Shown piece after piece: positions 36,592 to 50,000 of a stretch of DNA of 64,000 nt. The DNA is from Panulirus ornatus (taxonomy: Eukaryota; Arthropoda; Malacostraca; Decapoda; Palinuridae): positions 29,293,677-29,357,676 of the forward strand of contig NC_092286.1 in assembly GCF_036320965.1 (NCBI RefSeq), given 5' to 3'. How positions within the stretch are numbered: the stretch's first letter is position 1; every line of letters starts with the position of its first letter. A program made the position numbers and the translations under genes. The notes beneath the pieces are model-generated. The model saw only the letters and a list, made by a program, of their open reading frames with translations. It searched no databases and had not been told where the DNA came from.

Positions 36592-38850
36592 GTACAAGGG
36601 GGTCATCTGCTGGTACTGGGACAGTACAAAGGGTCGTCCGCTGGTACTGGGGCAGTACAAGGGGTCGTCTGCTGGTACTGGGGCAGTACGAGGGGTCATC
36701 TGCTGGTACTGGGACAGCACAAGGGGTCGTCTGCTGGTACGGGGCAGTACGAGGGTCGTCTGCCGGTACTGGGGCAGTACGAGGGGTCGTCTGCTGGTAC
36801 TGGGACAGTACAAGGGGTCGTCTGCTGGTACTGTGACAGTACAAGAGGTCGTCTGCTAGTACTGGGGCAGTACAAGGGGTCGTCCGCTGGTACTGGGGCA
36901 GTACAAGGGGTCGTCTGCTGGTACTGTGGCAGTACAAGGGGTCGTCTGCTGGTACTGGGGCAGTATGAGGGGTCGTCTGCTGGTACTGGGGCAGTATGAG
37001 GGGTCTTCTGCCGGGACTGGGGCAGTACAAGGGGTCGTCTGCTGGTACTGGGGCAGTACAAGGGGTCGTCTGCTGGTACTGGGGCAGTACAAGGGGTCGT
37101 CTGCTGGTACTGGGGCAGTACGAGGGGTCGTCTGCTGGTACTGGGGCGGTACGAGGGGTCGTCTGCTGGTACTGGGGCAGTACAAGGGGTCGTCTGCTGG
37201 TACTGGGGCAGTACGAGGGGTCGTCTGCCGGTACTCTGGCAGTACGAGGGGTCGTCTGCTGGTACTGGGGCAGTACAAGGGGTCGTCTGCTGGTACTGAG
37301 GCAGTACAAGGGGTCGTCTGCTGGTACTGGGACATTACAAGGGATCGTCTGCTGGTACTGAGGCAGTACAAGGGGTCGTCTGCTGGTACTGGGGCAGTAC
37401 GAGGGGTCGTCTGCCGGTACTCTGGCAGTACGAGGGGTCGTCTGCTGGTACTGGGGCAGTACAAGGGGTCGTCTGCTGGTACTGAGGCAGTACAAGGGGT
37501 CGTCTGCTGGTACTGGGACATTACAAGGGATCGTCTGCTGGTACTGGGGCAGTACAAGGGGTCGTCTGCTGGTACTGGGGCAGAACAAAGGGTCGTCTGC
37601 TGGTACTGAGGTAGTACAAAGGGTCGTCTGCTGGTACTGGGGCAGTACAAGGGGTCGTCTGCTGGTACTGGGGCAGTACAGGGGTCGTCTGCTGGTACTG
37701 AGGCAGTACAAGGGGTCGTCTGCTGGTACTGGGGCAGAACAAGGGGTCGTCTGCTGGTACTGGGACAGTACAAGGGGTCGTCTGCTGGTACTGAGGCTGT
37801 ACAAGGGGTCGTCTGCTGGTACTGGGACAGTACAAGGGGTCGTCTGCTAGTACTGGGACAGTACAAGGGGTCGTCTGCTAGAACTGGGGCAGTACAAGGG
37901 GTCGTCTGCTGGTACTGGGGCAGTACAAGGGGTCGTCTGCTGGTACTGGGGCAGTACAAGGGGTGTCTGCTGGTATTGGGGCAGTACGAGGGGTCGTCTG
38001 CCGGTACTGGGGCAGTACAAGGGGTCGTCTGCTGATACTAGGGCAGTACGAGGGGTCGATTGCTGGTACTGGGGCAGTACAAGGGGTCGTCTGCTGGTCC
38101 TGGGGCAGAACAAGGGATCGTCTGCTGGTACTGGAGCAGTACGAGGGGTCGTCTGCTGGTGCTGGGGCAGTACGAGGGGTCGTCTGCTGGTACTGGGGCA
38201 GTACGAGGGGTCGTCTGCTGGTACTGGGGCAGTACAAGGGGTCGTCTGCTGGTACTGGGGCAGTTCAAGTGGTCGTCTGCTGGTACTGGGGCAGTACAAG
38301 GGGTCGTCTGCTGGTACTGGGGCAATACAAGGGGTCGATTGCTGGAACTGGGGCAGTACAAGGAGTCGTCTGCGGGTACTGGGGCAGTACAAGAGGTCGT
38401 CTGCTGTTACTGGGACAGTACAAGGGGTCGTCTGCTGGTACTGGGGCAATACAAGGGGTCGTCTACTGGTACTGGGGCAGTACGATGGGTCGTCTGTTGG
38501 TACTGAGCAAGTACAAGGGGTCGTCTGCTGGTACTGAGCAAGTACAAGGGGTCGTCTGCTGGTACTGGGGCAGTACAAGGGGTCGACTGCTGGTACTGGG
38601 GCAGTACAAGGGGTCGTCTGCTGGTACTGGGGCAGTACAGGGGTCGTCTGCTGCTACTGGGGCAGCACAGGGGGTCGTCTGCTGGTACTGGGGCAGTACA
38701 AGGGGTCGACTGCTGGTACTGGGGTAGTACAAGGGGTCGTCTGCTGGTACTGGGACAGTACAAGGGGTCGTCTGCTGGTACTGGGGCAGTACAAGGGGTC
38801 GTCTGCTGGTACTGGGACAGTACAAGGGGTCGACTGCTGGTACTGGGGCA
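36592..38850. repeat. 31-bp minisatellite (about 73 copies)
   Basis: The unit is GTACAAGGGGTCGTCTGCTG then GTACTGGGGCA. A six-unit block at 37231-37416 is repeated directly at 37417 (186-bp shift). False frames of 200-659 codons cover the minus strand. Confidence 0.97.
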
Positions 38851-39046
38851 GCACCCCGGGTGGCGAGGAATGTGGAATGTTGTTATGTGTGTAGTGGGGC
38901 TGTAGGAATGGGGGTGGAGGGAGGGTGTTGTGGTGGGGGGTGAGGTGTGGTGTGGGCGTTAGCCAAGGGTCCCCCCCCAAAGCCCCCCTTCCCCCCCACT
39001 CACTACTGTGACATGCAATCGCCTCGTTACGCTGGCTCGTCTCTCC
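38851..39046. other. unique spacer, G-rich then C-rich
   Basis: About 195 bp with GGTGGGGGGTG and runs of C. No gene recognised. Confidence 0.5.
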
Positions 39047-42000
39047 AACCTGGGAGCCATCCAGCCATGGTGGCTCCTGCCTGGGAGCCATCCAGTCATG
39101 GTGGCTCCTGCCTGGGAGCCATCCAGTCATGGTAGGTACTGCCTGGGAACCATCCAGTCATGGTGGCTCCTGCCTGGGAGCCATCCAGCCATGGTGGCTC
39201 CTGCCTGGGAGCCATCCAATCATGGTAGGTCCTGCCTGGGAACCATCCAGTCATGGTGGGTCATGCCTGGGAGCCATCCAGTCATGGTGGCTCCTGCCTG
39301 GGAGTCATCCAACCATGGTGGCTGCTGCCTGGGAGCCATCAAGTCATGGTGGCTCCTGCCTGGGAGCCATCCAGTCATGGTGGCTCCTGCCTGGGAGCCT
39401 TCCAATCATGGTGGGTCCTGCCTGGGAGCCATCCAGTCATGGTGGGTCCTGCCTGGGAGCCATCCAGTCATGGTGGCTCCTGCCTGGGAGCCATCCAGTC
39501 ATGGTGGGTCCTGCCTGGGAGCCATCCAATCATGGTGGGTCCTGCCTGGGAGCCATCCAGTCATGGTGGCTCCTGCCTGGGAGCCATCCAATCATGGTGG
39601 CTCCTGCCTGGGAGCCATCCAATCATGGTGGGTCCTGCCTGGGAGCCATCAAGTCATGGTGGCTCCTGCCTGGGAGTCATCCAGTCATGGTGGCTCCTGC
39701 CTGGGAACCATCCAGTCATGGTGGCCCCTGCCTGGGAGCCATCTAATCATGGTGGGTCCTGCCTGGGAGCCATCCAGTCATGGTGGCTCCTGCCTGGGAG
39801 TCATCCAGTCATGGTGGCTCCTGCCTGGGAACCATCCAATCATGGTGGGTCCTGCCTGGGAGCCATCCAATCATGGTGGGTCCTGTCTGGGAGCCATCCA
39901 GTCATGGTGGCTCCTGCCTGGGAGCCATCCAATCATGGTGGGTCCTGCCTGGGAGCCATCCAGTCATGGTGGCTCCTGCCTGGGAGCCATCCAGTCATGG
40001 TGGCTCCTGCCTGGGAGCCATCCAGTCATGGTGGCTCCTGCCTGGGAGTCATCCAGTCATGGTGGCTCCTGCCTGGGAGTCATCCAGTCATGGTGGCTCC
40101 TGCCTGGGAGCCATCCAGTCATGGTGGCTCCTGCCTGGGAGCCATCCAGCCATGGTGGGACCTGCCTGGGAGCCATCCAGCCATGGTGGGTCCTGCCTGG
40201 GAGCCATCCAGTCATGGTGGGTCCTGCCTGGGAGTCATCCAGTCATGGTGGCTCCTGCCTGGGAACCATCCAATCATGGTGGGTCCTGCCTGGGAGCCAT
40301 CCAATCATGGTGGGTCCTGTCTGGGAGCCATCCAGTCATGGTGGCTCCTGCCTGGGAGCCATCCAATCATGGTGGGTCCTGCCTGGGAGCCATCCAGTCA
40401 TGGTGGCTCCTGCCTGGGAGCCATCCAGTCATGGTGGGTCCTGCCTGGGAGCCATCCAGTCATGGTGGCTCCTGCCTGGGAGTCATCAAGTCATGGTGGC
40501 TCCTGCCTGGGAGTCATCCAGTCATGGTGGCTCCTGCCTGGGAGCCATCCAGTCATGGTGGCTCCTGCCTGGGAGCCATCCAGCCATGGTGGGTCCTGCC
40601 TGGGAGCCATCCAGTCATGGTGGGTCCTGTCTGGGAGCCATCCAGTCATGGTGGCTCCTGCCTGGGAGCCATCCAATCATGGTGGGTCCTGCCTGGGAGC
40701 CATCCAGTCATGGTGGCTCCTGCCTGGGAGCCATCCAGTCATGGTGGGTCCTGCCTGGGAGCCATCCAGTCATGGTGGCTCCTGCCTGGGAGTCATCCAG
40801 TCATGGTGGCTCCTGCCTGGGAGTCATCAGTCATGGTGGCTCCTGCCTGGGAGCCATCCAGTCATGGTGGCTCCTGCCTGGGAGCCATCCAGCCATGGTG
40901 GCTCCTGCCTGGGAGCCATCCAGTCATGGTGGCTCCTGCCTGGGAGTCATCCAGTCATGGTGGCTCCTGCCTGGGAACCATCCAATCATGGTGGGTCCTG
41001 CCTGGGAGCCATCCAATCATGGTGGGTCCTGTCTGGGAGCCATCCAGTCATGGTGGCTCCTGCCTGGGAGTCATCCAGTCATGGTGGGTCATGCCTGGGA
41101 GCCATCCAGTCATGGTGGCTCCTGCCTGGGAGCCATCCAATCATGGTGGGTACTGCCTGGGAACCATCCAGTCATGGTGGCTCCTGCCTGGGAGTCATCC
41201 AGTCATGGTGGGTCCTGCCTGGGAGCCATCTAATCATGGTGGGTCCTGCCTGGGAGCCATCCAGCCATGGTGGGTCCTGCCTGGGAGCCATCCAATCATG
41301 GTGGGTCCTGCCTGGGAGCCATCCAGTCATGGTGGGTCCTGCCTGGGAGTCATCCAGTCATGGTGGGTCCTGCCTGGGAGTCATCCAGTCATGGTGGGTC
41401 CTGCCTGGGTGTCATCCAGCCATGGTGGGTCATGCCTAGGAGCCATCCAGTCATGGTGGGTCATTCCTGGGAGCCATCCAGCCGTGGTGGGTCCTGCCTG
41501 GGTGCCATCCAGCCATGGTGGCTCCTGCCTGGGAGCCATCCAGTCATGGTGGGTCCTGCCTGGGAGCCATCCAGCCATGGTGGCTCCTGCCTGGGAGCCA
41601 TCCAGTCATGGTGGGTCATCCCTTGGAGCCATCCAGCCATGGTGGCTCCTGCCTGGGAGCCATCCAGTCATGGTGGCTCCTGCCTGGGAGCCATCCAGTC
41701 ATGGCGGCTCCATCCTGGGAGCCATCCAGTCATGGTGGGTCATCCCTGGGAGCCATCCAGTCATGGTGGGTCCTGCCCGGGAGCCATCCAGTCATGGTGG
41801 GTCATGCCTAGGAGCATCTAGCCATGGCGGCTCCTGCCTGGGAGCCATCCAGTCTTGGTGGCTCCTGCCTGGGAGTCATCCAGCCATGGTGGGCCCTGCC
41901 TGGGAGTCAACCAATCATGGTGGGTCATGCCTGGGAGTCATCCAGGCATGGTGGGTCCTGCCTGGGAGTCATCCAGGCATGGTGGGTCCTGCCTGGGAGT

Positions 42001-43000
42001 CATCCAGGCATGGTGGGTCCTGCCTGGGAGTCATCCAGGCATGGTGGGAATGCCTGGGAGTCATCCAGGCATGGTGGGTCCTGCCTGGGAGTCATCCAAT
42101 CATGGTGGCTCCTGCCTGGAAGCCATCAAGTCATGGTGGCTCCAACCTGGGAACCATCTAGTCATGGTGGCTCCTACCTGGGAGCCATCCAACTATGGTG
42201 GGTCCTGCCTAGGAGCCATCCAGCCATGGTGGGTCCTGCCTAGGAGCCACCCAGTCACGGTGGCTCCAACCTGGGAGCCATCTAGCCATGGTGGGTCCTG
42301 CTTGGGAGCCATCCAGCCATGGTGGGTCCTACCTAGGAGTCATCCAGTCATGGTGGGTCCTAACTAAGAGACATCCAGTCATGGTGGCTCCAACCTGGGA
42401 GCCATCCCGCCATGGTGGGTCCTGCCTGGGAGCCATCCAGCCACGGTGGCTCCTGTCTGGGAGTCATCCAGTCATGGTGGCTCCTGCTTGGGAACCATCC
42501 AGTCATGGTGGCTCCTGCCTGGGCGCCATCCAGTCATGGTGGGTCATGCCTGGGAGCCATCCAGTCATGGTGGCTCCTGTCTGGGAGTCATCCAGTCATG
42601 GTGGGTCATGCTTGGGAGCCATCCAGTCATGGTGGGTCATGCCTGGGAGCCATCCAGTCATGGTGGCTCCTGCCTGGGAGCCATCCAGTCATGGTGGCTC
42701 CTGCCTAAAGAGCCATCCAGTCATGGTGGCTCCTACCTGGGAGCCATCCAGCCATGGTGGGTCCTGCCTGGGAGCTATCCAGTCATGGTGGCTCTTGCCT
42801 GGGAGCCATCCACTCATGGTGGCTCCTGCCTGGGAGCCATCAAGTCATGGTGGCTCCTGCCTAGGAGCCATCTAGTCATAGTGGGTCCTGCCTGGGAGCC
42901 ATCCAGTCATAGTGGCTCTTGCCTGGGAGCCATCCAGTCATGGTGGGTCCTGCCTGGGAGCCATCCAGCCATGATGGCTCCTGCCTGGGAGCCACACAAC
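39047..43000. repeat. 31-bp minisatellite (about 127 copies)
   Basis: The unit is CCATCCAGTCATGGTGGCTC then CTGCCTGGGAG. The middle part is very regular; right of about 41400 it diverges (ATCCCTGG, CCAACCTGG, GGCATGG forms). The variant TCCTGTCTGG recurs at 39881, 40315, 40625 and 41027, marking longer-range block copies. Confidence 0.98.
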
Positions 43001-43569
<569 letters not shown>

Positions 43570-46500
43570 TACTCTCCCTGAACACGGCGTGTCACTTGCT
43601 CCTTCTCCCTGAACACCGCGTGTCACTTCGTTCACTTACTGAACACCCTGTGTCATTTCGTCTTCTTCCTGAACACGCCGTGTCTCTTTGTTCTCTCCCT
43701 GAACACTCTATACCACTTTGTGCTCTCCCTGAACACACTCTGTCAGTTTGTTTTCTCCCTGAACACATTAAATCACTTCATCCTCTCCCTGAACACTCTC
43801 TGCCACTTTGTTCTCTCCCTGAACACTCTCTGCCACTTTGTTCTCTCCCTGAACACTCTCTGCCACTTTGTTCTCTCCCTGAACACTCTCTGCCACTTTG
43901 TTCTCTCCCTGAACACTCTGTCTCCCTTTATCATTTTCCTTGACACCCTGTAACGTTTTTCTTGAACAGCCTGAATGATATTTTCTCCCTGAACTCCCTT
44001 GGTCATACTCTCCACCACTTGAACACCCTTTGTCACGCTGTGTTCTCTCTGAACACCCTGTCTCATTTATCTCCTTTTTTGAACACTCACTATTCCTCCT
44101 CATTGAACACCATGTATTATCATGTACTCTCCCTAATCACCCTGTATAGCTTGATCACCTCCCTGAACACCTGTGTCACTTTGTCCTCTCCCTGAACATC
44201 TGTGTCACTTTGTCCTCTCCCTGAACACCTGTGTCACATTGTCCTCTCCCTGAACACCTGTGTCACATTGTCCTCTCCCTGAACACCTGTGTCACATTGT
44301 CCTCTCCCTGAACACCTGTGTCACATTGTCCTCTCCCTGAACACCCTGTGTCACATTGTCCTCTCCCTGAACACCTGTGTCACATTGTCCTCTCCCTGAA
44401 CACCCTGTGTCACTTTGCCCTCTCCCTGAACACCTGTGTCACTTTTCTCCTCTCCCTGAACACCTGTGTCACTTTGTCCTCTCCCTGAACACCTGTGTCA
44501 CTTTGTCCTCTCCCTGAACACCCGTTATCACTTTGTCCTCTCCCTGAACATCCTGTAACATATTGTTCTCTCAACATTTTTTGTTACTTGGTCCTCTCCC
44601 TGAACACGCTGTGTCATATGAACACCGTGTCATATTAGCCCCTCCGTGAACACCCTGCGTCATATCGTCCACTTCCTAAACACCTTGTATCACATTGTTC
44701 TCTCCCTGAACACCTTGTTTCATATCATTTTCTCCCTGAACATCTTGTATCACATTGTTCTCTCCCTGAACATCTTGTGTCACATTGTTCTCTCCCTGAA
44801 CACCTTGTATCACATTGTTCTCTCCCTAAACACCTTGCATCACATTGTTCTCAGCCTGAACCCCTTGTATCACATTGTTCTCTCCCTGAACACCTTGTAT
44901 CACATTGTTCTCTCCCTGAACACCTTGCATCACATTGTTCTCCCCCTGAACACCTTGTATCACATTGTTCTCTCCCTGAACACCTTGTATCACATTGTTC
45001 TCTCCCTGAACACCTTGTTTCACATCATTCTCTCCCTGAACACCTTGTATCACATTGTTCTCTCCCTGAACACCTTGTATCACATTGTTCTCTCCCTGAA
45101 CACCTTGCATCACGTTGTTCTCCCCCTGAACACCTTGTATCACATTGTTCTCTCCCTGAATATCTTGTATTGCATTGTTCTCTTCCTGAACACCTTGCAT
45201 ACATTGTTCTCTCCATAAACAATTTGTATCGTATTGTTCTCTCCCTAAACACCTTAATCACGGTGTTCTTTCCCTGAACCTCTTGTCACACTGTTCTCTC
45301 CCTGAACGCCTTGTATCACATTGTTCTCTCCCTGAATACCTTGTATCACATTGTTTTTTCCCTGAATACTTGTATCACATTGTTCTCTCCCTGAATACCT
45401 TGTATCACATTTCTCACCCTGAACACTTTGAGCAACATTATTCACTCCCTGAACACCTTGTGTGACATTGTTCTCTCCCTGAACACCTTGTGTCACATTA
45501 TTCTCTCCCTGAACACCTTGCATCATATTGTTCTCTCCCTGAACATCTTGTATCACACTGTTCTCTCCCTGAACACCTTGTATGACATTGTTCACTCCCT
45601 GCACACCTTATATCACATTATTCTCTCCCTGAACATCTTGTATCACATTGTTCTCACCCTGAACACCTTGTATCACATTGTTCTCTCCCTGCCCACCTTG
45701 TACGACATTGTTCTCTCCCTGCACACCTTGTGTCACATTGTTCTCTCCCTGCCCACCTTGCATGACATTGTTCTCTCCCTGCACACCTTGTATCACACTG
45801 ATCTTTCCCTGCACACCTTGCATCACATTGTTCTCTCCCTGAACACTTATTATTACATTGTTCTCTCCCTGAACACCTTGTATCACATTGTCTCCCTGAA
45901 CACATTGTATCATATTGTTTTCTCCCTGAACACCTTATATCACATTGTTCTCTCCCTGAACACCTTGCATCACATTGTTCTCTCCCTGAACACCTTGTAT
46001 CTCATTGTTCTCTCCCTGAACACCTTGTGTCACATTGTTTTCTATCTGAACACCTTGCATCACATTGTTCTCTCCCTGAACACCTTGTATCACATTGTTC
46101 TCTCCCTGAACACTTTCTATCACATTGTTCTCTTCCTGAACACTTTGTATCACATTGTTCTCTCCCTGAACACTTTGTGTTACATTGTTCTCTCCCTGAA
46201 CACCTTGTATCACATTGTTCTCTCCCTAACACCTTGTAAAACATTGTTCTCTCTCTGAACACCTTGTGTTACATTGTTCTCTCCCTGAACACCTTGTATC
46301 ACATTGTTCTCTCCCTGAACACCTTGTGTCACATTGTTCTCTCCCTGAACACTTTGTATCACATTGTTCTCTCCCTGAACACCTTGCGTTACATTGTTCT
46401 CTCCCTGAACACCTTGTATCACATTGTTCTCTCTGAACACCTTGTATCACATTGTTCTCTCCCTGAACACCTTGTGTCACATTGTTCTCTCCCTGAACAC

Positions 46501-46628
46501 TTTGTATCACATTGTTCTCTCCCTGAACATCTTGTATCACATTGTTCTCTCCCTGAACACCTTGTATCACATTGTTCTCTCCCTGAACACACTTTGTATC
46601 ACATTGTTCTCTCCCTGAACACCCTGAG
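43570..46628. repeat. 30-bp minisatellite (about 100 copies) in three subfamily blocks
   Basis: The unit is TCTCCCTGAACACCTTGTAT then CACATTGTTC. Blocks: CTCTCTGCCACTTTG units (about 43794-43920), 29-bp CTGTGTCAC...GTCC units (about 44164-44540), then CTTGTATCACATTG units to the end. The 10-codon unit keeps frames open on both strands without being a gene. Confidence 0.97.
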
Positions 46629-46696
46629 TAAGGGCCGGACCCTTGCAGTACTCTCCCTGTTACTAGCATGACCTTGTCATATTAATCTTACAATAA

Positions 46697-46782
<86 letters not shown>

Positions 46783-46950
46783 AGTAGTATGGTGGATCGT
46801 TGTTTGTTTATATGGGGAAAATAACAACAAGGAAACATCATTGTTACAGCCACAATGATGACGTGTGGCTCGGCCAGCATCTTGCTCCAGACGTGACCAG
46901 TGAGGGGTCAACTGGGGATGGGGTCAGTGAGGTCCCCAGCAGTGCTTGTG
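46629..46950. other. spacer with a (TA)n
   Basis: (TA)n at 46698-46778; the remainder is unique with no recognised gene. Confidence 0.5.
46698..46778. repeat. (TA)n microsatellite
   Basis: About 40 TA units. Confidence 0.97.
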
Positions 46951-47071
46951 ACACACACACACACACACATACACACACATACACACACACACACACATAC
47001 ACACATACACACACACACACACACACATACACACACACACACATACACACATACACACACACACACACACA
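46951..47071. repeat. (CA)n microsatellite with CATA interruptions
   Basis: CA repeat with regularly spaced CATACA interruptions, directly before the 47-bp array. Confidence 0.96.
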
Positions 47072-47085
47072 CAAGGAGTAGGGCC

Positions 47086-50000
47086 CCCACCAGTGTACAA
47101 CTCCCTCCCTGTACAGTTCAAGAGATGGGGCCTCACCAGTGTACAAATCCCTCCCCGTACAGTACAAGAGATGGGGTCCCCACCAGTGTTCTACCCCCTC
47201 CCCGTACAGTACAAGAGATGGGGTCCCCACCTGTGTACAACTCCCTCCCCGTACAGTACAAGAGATGGGGCCCCCACCAGTGTACAACTCCCTCCCGGTA
47301 CAGTACAAGAGATGGGGCCCCACCATTGTACAACTCCCTCCCCGTACAGTACAAGAGATGGGGCCCCCATCAGTGTACAACTCCCTCCCCGTACAGTACA
47401 AGAGATGGGTCCCCACCAGTGTACAACTTCCTCCCCGTACAGTGCAAGAGATAGGGGTCCCACCAGTGTACAACTCCCTGCCCGTACAGTATAAGAGATG
47501 GGGGCCCCACCAATGTACAACTCCCTCCCCGTACAGTACAAGAGATGGGGCCCCACCATTGTACAACTCCCTTCCCGTACAGTATAAGAGATGGGGCCCC
47601 CACCAGTGTACAACTCCCTCCCCGTACAGTACAAGAGATGGGGGCCCCACCAGTGTACAACTCCCTCCCCGTAGTACAAGAGATGGGGCCCCCACCAGTG
47701 TATAACTTCCTCCCCGTATAGTACAAGAGATGGAGTCCCCCACCAATATACAACTCCCTCCCCGTACAGTACAAGAGATGGGGCCCCCCCACCAGTGTAC
47801 AACCCCCTCCCCGTACAGTACAAGAGATGGGGCCCCACCAGTGTACAGCTCCCTCCCCGTACAGTACAAGAGATGGGGCCCCACCAGTGCACAACGCCCT
47901 CCCCGTACAGTACAAGAGATGGGGGCCCCACCAGTGTACAACTCCCTCTCCGTACAGTACAAGAGATGGGGCCCCATCAGTGTACAACTCCCTCCCCGTA
48001 CAGTATAAGAGATGGGGCCCCCACCAGTGTACAACTCCCTCCCCGTACAGTACAAGAGATGGGGCCCCCACCAGTGTACAACTTCCTCCCCGTATAGTAC
48101 AAGAGATGGGGCCCCCACCAATGTACAACTCTCTCCCCTTACAGTACAAGAGATGGGGCCCCCATCAGTGTACAACTCCCTCCCCGTACAGTACAAGAGA
48201 TGGGGGTCCCACCAGTGTACATCTCCCTCCCCGTACAGTACAAGAGATGAGGGCCTCTACCAGTGTACAACTCCCTCCCCGTACAGTGCAAGAGATGGGG
48301 CCCCACCAGTGTACAACTCCCTCCCTGTACAGTACAAGAGATGGGGCCCCCACCAGTGTACAACTCCCTCCCCGTACAGTATAAGAGATGGGGCCCCACC
48401 AGTGTGCAACTCCCTCCCCGTACAGTAGAAGAGATGGGGCCCCCACCAGTGTACAACTCCCTCCCAGTACAGTACAAGAGATGGGGTGCCCCCACCAGTG
48501 TACAACTCCCTCCCCGTACAGTACAAGAGATGGGGGTCCCACCAGTGTACAATTCCCTCCCCGTACAGTATAAGAGATGGGGCCCCTACCAGTGTACATC
48601 TCCCTCCCCGTACAGTACAAGAGATGGGGTCCCCACCAGTGTACAAGTCCCTCCTCGTACAGTACAAGAGATGGGGCCCCCACCAGTGTACAACTCCCTC
48701 CCCGTACAGTATAAGAGATGTGGCCCCAACAGTGTACAACTCCCTCCCCGTACAGTACAAGAGGTGGGGGCCCCACCAGTGTACAACTCCCTCCCCGTAG
48801 TACAAGAGATAGGGCCCCACCAATGTACAACTCCCTCCCCGTACAGTACAAGAGATGGGGGCCCCTACCAGTGTACAACTCCCTCCCCGTACAGTACAAG
48901 AGATGGGGTCCCTCACCAATATACAACTCCCTCCCCGTACAGTACAAGAGATGGGGCCCCCCACCAGTGTACAACTCCCTCCCCGTACAGTACAAGAGAT
49001 GGGGCCACCACCAGTGTACAACTCCCTCCCCGTACAGTACAAGAGATGGGGGCCCCACCAGTGTACAGCTCCCTCCCCGTACAGTACAAGAGATGAGGGC
49101 CCCACCAGGGTACAACTCCCTCCCCGTACAGTACAAGAGATGGTGCCCCCACCAGTGTACAACTCCCTCCCCGTACAGTACAAGAGATGGGGTCCCACCA
49201 GTGTACAAATCCCTCCCCGTACAGTATAGGAGATGGGGCCCCCACCAGTGTACAACTCCCTCCCCGTACAGTATAAGAGATGGGGCCCCCACCAGTGTAC
49301 AACTCCCTTCCGTACAGTACAAGAGATGGGGGCCCCACCAGTGTACAACTCCCTCCCCGTACAGTACAAGAAATGGGGCCCCCACCAGTGTACAACTCCC
49401 TCCCCGTACAGTACAAGAGATGGGTCCCCCACCAGTGTAGAACTCCCTCCCCGTACTGTACAAGAGAGGGGGGCTCCCACCAGTGTACAACTCCCTCCTC
49501 GTACAGTACAAGAGATGGGGGTCCCACCGGTGTACAACTCCCTCCCCGTACAGTATAAGAGATGGGGCCCCCACCAATGTACAATTCCCTCCCCGTACAG
49601 TATAAGAGATGGGGCCCCCACCAGTGTACAACTCCCTCCCCGTACAGTACAAGAGATGGGGGTCCCCACCAGTGTACAACTCCCTCCCCGTACAGTATAA
49701 GAGATGGGGCCCCCACCAATGTACAACTCCCTCCCCGTACAGTATAAGAGATGGGGCCCCCACCAATGTACAACTCCCTCCCCGTACAGTACAAGAGATG
49801 GGGCCCCCACCAGTGTACAACTCCCTCCCCGTACAGTATAAGAGATGGGGCCCCCACCACTGTACAACTCCCTCCCCGTACAATATAAGAGTTGGGGCCC
49901 CCACCAGTTTACAACTCCCTCCCCGTACAGTACAAGAGATGGGGGTCCCCACCAGTGTACAACTCCCTCCCCGTAGTACAAGAGATAGGGCACCACCAGT

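Noticed and set aside
35825..37804. 659-codon minus-strand frame spanning two different minisatellites
   Set aside because: It crosses from a 31-bp array into a 24-bp array by chance, with no domain or start context.
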